From DASZCR01 sp035942915 (lineage in GTDB: Bacteria > Acidobacteriota > Blastocatellia > Pyrinomonadales > Pyrinomonadaceae), in assembly GCA_035942915.1 (NCBI GenBank), contig DASZCR010000115.1:1-9477 (forward strand): a stretch of 9,477 nt of DNA, written 5' to 3'. The notes under the pieces were generated by a model. The model did not search any database, was not told the origin of the DNA, and saw only the letters and a list, made by a program, of their open reading frames with translations. A program made the position numbers and the translations under genes. Positions within the stretch are counted from its first letter, which is position 1, and each line of letters begins with the position of its first letter. Shown here piece by piece: positions 6,380 through 9,477 of the stretch.

Positions 6380-6951
6380 ACGGTCTGCTCGGCCACGTCG
6401 CCCGTCGCCACGCCGAGACGCGCGGCGGCGAGCAGGAGGCCGATGATGGTCTTCGCATCCTCAATCTCGCGCGACGAGATGAGTTCGAGGGCGCGCCTGA
6501 GCGGCAACCGCACAACCTCGACGATTTCATCCTCTTCCAGATTTTGCGCCGACTCGCTCAACCCGGTGGCGAGAAAGACCCACAGCTTTTCGCCGCAGAA
6601 GCCGGGCGTCGTGTAGAACTCGGAGAGTTGTTCGAGGCGTCCGGCGCGCACACCCAACTCCTCCTCCAACTCGCGCGCCGCGCACACTTCGGGGCGCTCG
6701 CCGGGGTCGAGCTTGCCTGCCGGAAGTTCCAGCAGGTAACGCACGGTCGGATGACGATACTGACGCACGAGCGCCACCGTCAGGTCGTCGAAGACGGCGA
6801 CGATGCCTGCGCCGCCGTTGTGCCTGACGACTTCACGCGTGTACGTGTGGTCGCCTTCGCGCACGGTGTCGATGGCGACCTCGATGATGCGTCCTTTGAA
6901 AATCTCCTCGCTGCCGAGGACTTCCGGTGAGTCTTTGTCGGAGGTGTCCAT
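6376..6951 (-). CDS. Nudix hydrolase, ADP-ribose pyrophosphatase-like
   Basis: 191 residues from ATG 6951-6949. A complete Nudix box, GX5EX7REUXEEXGU, spans residues 79-101: G79, E85, R93-E94, E97-E98 and G100-V101; these acidic residues bind the catalytic Mg2+. The context EVVRHNGGAGIVAVFDD upstream and LVRQYRHPTVRYLLELPAGK immediately before the box is typical of ADP-ribose pyrophosphatases (NudF/YffH-like group), which split ADP-ribose to AMP and ribose 5-phosphate; related members use other nucleoside diphosphate sugars, so the substrate is inferred. Length is normal for the group and the protein should be cytoplasmic. It lies 24 bp after the pilin-like gene and overlaps the acyltransferase start by 4 bp, so it is in the middle of an operon. 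No strong Shine-Dalgarno sequence; an AAGGA overlaps the previous stop codon but is about 20 nt away. Confidence 0.9.
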   Translation of the reverse strand: MDTSDKDSPEVLGSEEIFKGRIIEVAIDTVREGDHTYTREVVRHNGGAGIVAVFDDLTVALVRQYRHPTVRYLLELPAGKLDPGERPEVCAARELEEELGVRAGRLEQLSEFYTTPGFCGEKLWVFLATGLSESAQNLEEDEIVEVVRLPLRRALELISSREIEDAKTIIGLLLAAARLGVATGDVAEQTV

Positions 6952-6975
6952 GAGAAGGTTGCTCGTCGTCTGTCC

Positions 6976-7476
6976 TTAGCGCGCGCGGTCGGTGGCCGTC
7001 GCCGGGCGCTCTTCGTGGTAACGGATGCCCGCCGTCTCCGAGTCGAGATAGTAATGGCGTTTGCCCGTCGGCGTGAATCCTTGCTTATCGACGGGGTCGG
7101 CGTTGACGCTGAAGAAGGGCGGCTGGCTCTCTGTCCGGGGCGTGACCTTCATCGTGAAGCTATAACCGTTGAGGACGGGCTGGTCGGAGTCGAAGCGCAC
7201 GTCGATAAGACCTGCGGCGACGAGTTCGCGGAAGCTTGCATAGTTGCCCGTGCTCGTCAGATAGACGTGCTGCTGAGCCGCAATCTCGCCGAGATACGAG
7301 AGCGCGGCCGACTCGTTCGTTGCCACCACCTTGCTCCTGTAAGCCGGGATAGCGACGCCCGCCAGAATCGCTCCCATCACCAACAGCACAGCCGCGCCGA
7401 TACCCCCGACGACGGCCATCATGAACCACCAGGGGCGCTCCTTCCGTCCCTCTCCGCTGCTGCTCCCGTCTTCCAT
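6976..7476 (-). CDS. Type IV pilin/pseudopilin-like membrane protein without a processing site
   Basis: 166 residues from ATG 7476-7474, with AGGA 8 nt upstream. A hydrophilic cytoplasmic N-terminus (1-16, Ser/Gly/Glu/Arg) precedes one hydrophobic helix (~17-44). The end of that helix and what follows, ILAGVAIPAY (37-46) then RSKVVATNESAALSYLGEI, match the N-terminal helix of type IV pilins and T2SS pseudopilins, including the conserved AIPAY proline (P44). The C-terminal part (QQHVYLTSTGNYASFREL, then a small beta region to ~150) also fits a minor pilin-like fold. Aligning P44 with pilin P22 puts V22, V23 and G27 where pilins have Gly(-1), Phe(+1) and Glu(+5), so the prepilin peptidase site is absent. 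It is therefore probably a single-pass membrane protein and not a fibre subunit. It sits 21 bp after folC. Function unknown. Confidence 0.75.
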   Translation of the reverse strand: MEDGSSSGEGRKERPWWFMMAVVGGIGAAVLLVMGAILAGVAIPAYRSKVVATNESAALSYLGEIAAQQHVYLTSTGNYASFRELVAAGLIDVRFDSDQPVLNGYSFTMKVTPRTESQPPFFSVNADPVDKQGFTPTGKRHYYLDSETAGIRYHEERPATATDRAR

Positions 7477-7497
7477 GTCCCGCGTCCTGTCCCTGTC

Positions 7498-8805
7498 TCA
7501 ACTTCCCAGAATGGCCTTGACCTCGCCGACCAGATAGAGCGAACCCGTGACGCAGATGAAGCCTTCGACGGGCGTTAACCGCCGCGCCTCTTCAAGCGCG
7601 GCGCGTGCGTCCGGCGCGAGCGTGATTGTACCCGAATCGAGACGGGCGGGCACGGCGCGCAGGATGTCTGTCGGCGCAGCCGCGCGCACGTTATCAGGCC
7701 GCGTGAGCACGATTCTGTGCGCCGCCGGAAAGAGCGTCGCGCACAACTCTTCGAGAGGCTTGTCGCTCATCGCGCCAAACAGGAGCGTGACGGGCGCACG
7801 CGCAAACTCGTCCAGATAGTCGCGCAGCGCACGCGCGCCCGCAGCGTTGTGCGCTCCGTCGAAGAGGACGAAAAGACCGCTCGCGCCGTCGCGCACGAGT
7901 TCGAGCCGACCGGCGTGCTGCGCCGTCTCAAGCCCTTCGATTATCTGCTCGCGCGTGAACTTGAAACCCTGCGCCGACAACTCCTCCGCGACGGCGACGG
8001 TGACAGACGCGTTCAATGCCTGATGACGACCGCGCAGAGCGAGCCGGACGTTCTCATAAACGTCGCGCTCCGTACGCAGGCAGACGCGCAAGCGCCCGTC
8101 CTCACACACGCCGAAGACTTCCACCGCTTCAGTCACGAAACGCGGCTCGACGCCGCAGGCTTGTGCACGCTGCCTGATGACGGCTTCGACCTCCGGCGTT
8201 TGCGGCGCGACGACCGCCGCTACCGTGCCGGGATGAATGATAGCCGCCTTCTCAGCCGCCACCTCTGCGAGCGTCGCTCCGAGATATTCCTGATGGTCGA
8301 GCGCGATGGAGGTGATGGCGGCGTTGGCGGCACGCGCGGCCGTCGTCGCATCGAGACGGCCGCCAAGCCCCGTTTCGAGGATGCCCACAGAGACGCGCGC
8401 ATCGCGGAAAGCGACGAGTGCCGAGGCCGTCACCTGCTCGAAGAAGGTTGGACGAGCGCCCGTCGCGTCGGCCAGATGCTCGGCCGCCGCGCGGACTTGC
8501 GTCGAGACTTCGGCGAAGCGTTCGCGCGCGATGTCATGCCCGTCGATGCGTATGCGCTCTGTGATGTCGATGAGGTGCGGTGACGTGTAGAGGCCGGAGG
8601 AGATGCGCGCGGCGCGACAAATGGAGTCGAGCATCGCGGCGACCGAACCCTTGCCGTTGGTGCCCGCAATCTGGACGCAAGGGAAGTCGCGTTGCGGGTG
8701 GCCGAGCGCGGCGAGCAGCCGTTCGACGTTGGCGAGGCCGAGCTTCATCGCCAGCGTCTCGTGCCCCAGACTCAGAAGATAAGCCAGCGCCTCTGCGTAG
8801 TTCAT
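7498..8805 (-). CDS. folC: Dihydrofolate synthase / folylpolyglutamate synthase
   Basis: 435 residues, the usual FolC length. It ligates glutamate to dihydropteroate and/or extends the polyglutamate tail of folates, using ATP, in the cytoplasm. Mur-ligase-type motifs are all present: the P-loop GTNGKGS at 48-54, YTSPHL at 73-78, LETGLGGRLDAT at 143-154, DHQEYLG at 170-176, AEKAAII at 184-190, GRHQALNA at 259-266 and DGAHN at 316-320. The start MNYAEALAYLLSL aligns with normal FolC N-termini, so ATG 8805-8803 is right although no Shine-Dalgarno sequence precedes it; the heptamer palindrome runs up to that codon. accD lies directly upstream, a gene order known from many bacteria. Whether the enzyme has both synthase activities or only one cannot be told from sequence. 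Confidence 0.96.
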   Translation of the reverse strand: MNYAEALAYLLSLGHETLAMKLGLANVERLLAALGHPQRDFPCVQIAGTNGKGSVAAMLDSICRAARISSGLYTSPHLIDITERIRIDGHDIARERFAEVSTQVRAAAEHLADATGARPTFFEQVTASALVAFRDARVSVGILETGLGGRLDATTAARAANAAITSIALDHQEYLGATLAEVAAEKAAIIHPGTVAAVVAPQTPEVEAVIRQRAQACGVEPRFVTEAVEVFGVCEDGRLRVCLRTERDVYENVRLALRGRHQALNASVTVAVAEELSAQGFKFTREQIIEGLETAQHAGRLELVRDGASGLFVLFDGAHNAAGARALRDYLDEFARAPVTLLFGAMSDKPLEELCATLFPAAHRIVLTRPDNVRAAAPTDILRAVPARLDSGTITLAPDARAALEEARRLTPVEGFICVTGSLYLVGEVKAILGS

Positions 8806-8806
8806 C

Positions 8807-8904
8807 TAAGTCTAAAGTCTAAAGTCCGAAGTCTGAAGTCCGTAAGCTGAGGCCGAGACTTCAGACTTCGGGCTTCGGATTCCGGGCTTTTAATTCAGAC
8901 TTTT
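8807..8904. repeat. Heptamer palindrome, GAAGTCT type (15-bp perfect core, ~33-bp arms)
   Basis: Tandem 7-base units on the plus strand, TAAGTCT, AAAGTCT, AAAGTCC, GAAGTCT, GAAGTCC (8807-8841), are followed by inverted units GACTTCA, GACTTCG, GGCTTCG, GATTCCG, GGCTTTT (8857-8891), then AATTCA and GACTTTT. CCGAAGTCTGAAGTC (8826-8840) and GACTTCAGACTTCGG (8857-8871) are perfectly complementary around a 16-nt loop. Pairing continues imperfectly outward to about 8808/8889, with three clear mismatches and five T-G oppositions. The array fills the accD-folC gap. It contains the accD stop (8895-8897) at one end and touches the folC ATG at the other. The unit differs from the AGGTGAT repeat in this window, but the design is the same. 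Confidence 0.9.
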
Positions 8905-9477
8905 AATTTTGTGCTTTGAGATGGTTGAACGCCCGCGCCGTTACCGTCGCCGGAAATCGCGCTCGCCGTGACAGGCTGCCGACGCTGCACTTCCGGGTTG
9001 ACCATGAAGTTGAGCGCCTTGATGATGAAGTCGCGCATCTCGCGCCGGTCAACGACGGCGTCGAGCATTCCATGTTCAAGGAGAAACTCGGCGCGCTGAA
9101 AGTCTTTGGGAAGTTTCTGCCGGATGGTCTGTTCGATGACGCGCGGCCCGGCGAAGCCGATGAGCGCCTTCGGCTCGGCGATGATGATGTCGCCGACGGA
9201 GGCGAAACTGGCCGTCACGCCTCCGGTCGTCGGGTCGGTCAGCACAGAGATGTAAGGCAGCCGCGATTCGTTGAGCAACGCGAGCGCCGCGCAAATCTTC
9301 GCCATCTGCATCAGGGAGAGCGTGCCCTCCTGCATCCGTGCGCCGCCCGATTGGGCGACGGCGACGACGGCCGCGCGTTCTTCAATCGCGCGCTCGACGA
9401 GGCGCGTAATCTTCTCGCCGACGGCCGAACCCATCGACCCGCCGAGGAAACTGAAGTCCATCGCGGCCGTGTGGACG
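8895..9477 (-). CDS. accD: Acetyl-CoA carboxylase carboxyltransferase beta subunit (partial)
   Basis: The last ~193 codons of accD; the gene begins beyond the right edge, so the N-terminal zinc ribbon and the true start are not seen. The product transfers carboxyl from carboxybiotin to acetyl-CoA, giving malonyl-CoA for fatty acid synthesis, together with AccA. Diagnostic stretches: MDFSFLGGSMGSAVGEKI, SGGARMQEGTLSLMQMAK, PYISVLTDPTTGGVTASF, GDIIIAEPKALIGFAGPR, VIEQTIRQKLP and FLLEHGMLDAVVDRRE, all near-identical to the crotonase-like carboxyltransferase core of AccD. After the core there is a ~35-residue low-complexity tail (VNPEVQRRQPV, then Gly/Ser/Gln-rich) ending in STKLKV. The final AAA GTC TGA belongs to the adjoining heptamer repeat, so the last residues were probably set by the repeat. 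It is the first gene of the minus-strand cluster seen here. Confidence 0.95.
   Translation of the reverse strand, partial: VHTAAMDFSFLGGSMGSAVGEKITRLVERAIEERAAVVAVAQSGGARMQEGTLSLMQMAKICAALALLNESRLPYISVLTDPTTGGVTASFASVGDIIIAEPKALIGFAGPRVIEQTIRQKLPKDFQRAEFLLEHGMLDAVVDRREMRDFIIKALNFMVNPEVQRRQPVTASAISGDGNGAGVQPSQSTKLKV

Noticed and set aside
8807..8904. Ordinary Rho-independent terminator after accD
   Set aside because: The stem is long but the minus-strand sequence after it leads straight into the folC ATG without a T-run, and accD-folC is a conserved co-transcribed pair. Partial attenuation remains possible.

Overview
The window is GC-rich (roughly 60-65% by eye) bacterial chromosome from a Gram-negative-type organism. 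Secreted and anchored proteins, type IV pilus genes, a FecR-domain protein with an aromatic glycine-rich tail and heptanucleotide repeats in gene gaps all fit Acidobacteriota, possibly Blastocatellia. That assignment is an inference from gene style, not from a marker gene. There is no rRNA, tRNA, CRISPR array, transposase or phage gene.

Layout. The plus strand holds the left third: the 3' end of a PilT/PilU-type retraction ATPase (1-221), a membrane-anchored putative zinc metallopeptidase (308-1693) and a secreted FecR-domain protein (1840-2967). This block meets the minus-strand block head-on at a strong GC hairpin (3017-3046). Everything from 3032 to the right edge is on the minus strand. 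In transcription order it runs accD (partial) - folC - pilin-like protein - Nudix hydrolase - PlsC-type acyltransferase - CPBP membrane protease - CrtI-like FAD oxidoreductase. Gaps are 21, 24, -4 and 3 bp where genes are tight. The two wider gaps (89 and 162 bp, accD/folC and acyltransferase/CPBP) are the places that carry repeats.

How the genes fit together. accD-folC is a well-known conserved pair (malonyl-CoA for fatty acids; folate polyglutamylation). The acyltransferase puts acyl chains into phospholipid, the Nudix enzyme is probably an ADP-ribose-type housecleaning hydrolase, and the last two genes act at or near the membrane. The cluster reads as a housekeeping and membrane-lipid operon, not a defence or mobile island.

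The most unusual content is the repeats. Both wide gaps contain long imperfect palindromes built from 7-bp tandem units, with different unit sequences: AGGTGAT-type at 5494-5618 and GAAGTCT-type at 8807-8904. In both, the stop codon of the upstream gene lies inside a repeat unit, and the arm a ribosome meets first from either side carries stop codons. At folC the palindrome abuts the start codon and leaves no Shine-Dalgarno sequence. No complete novel system is evident otherwise.
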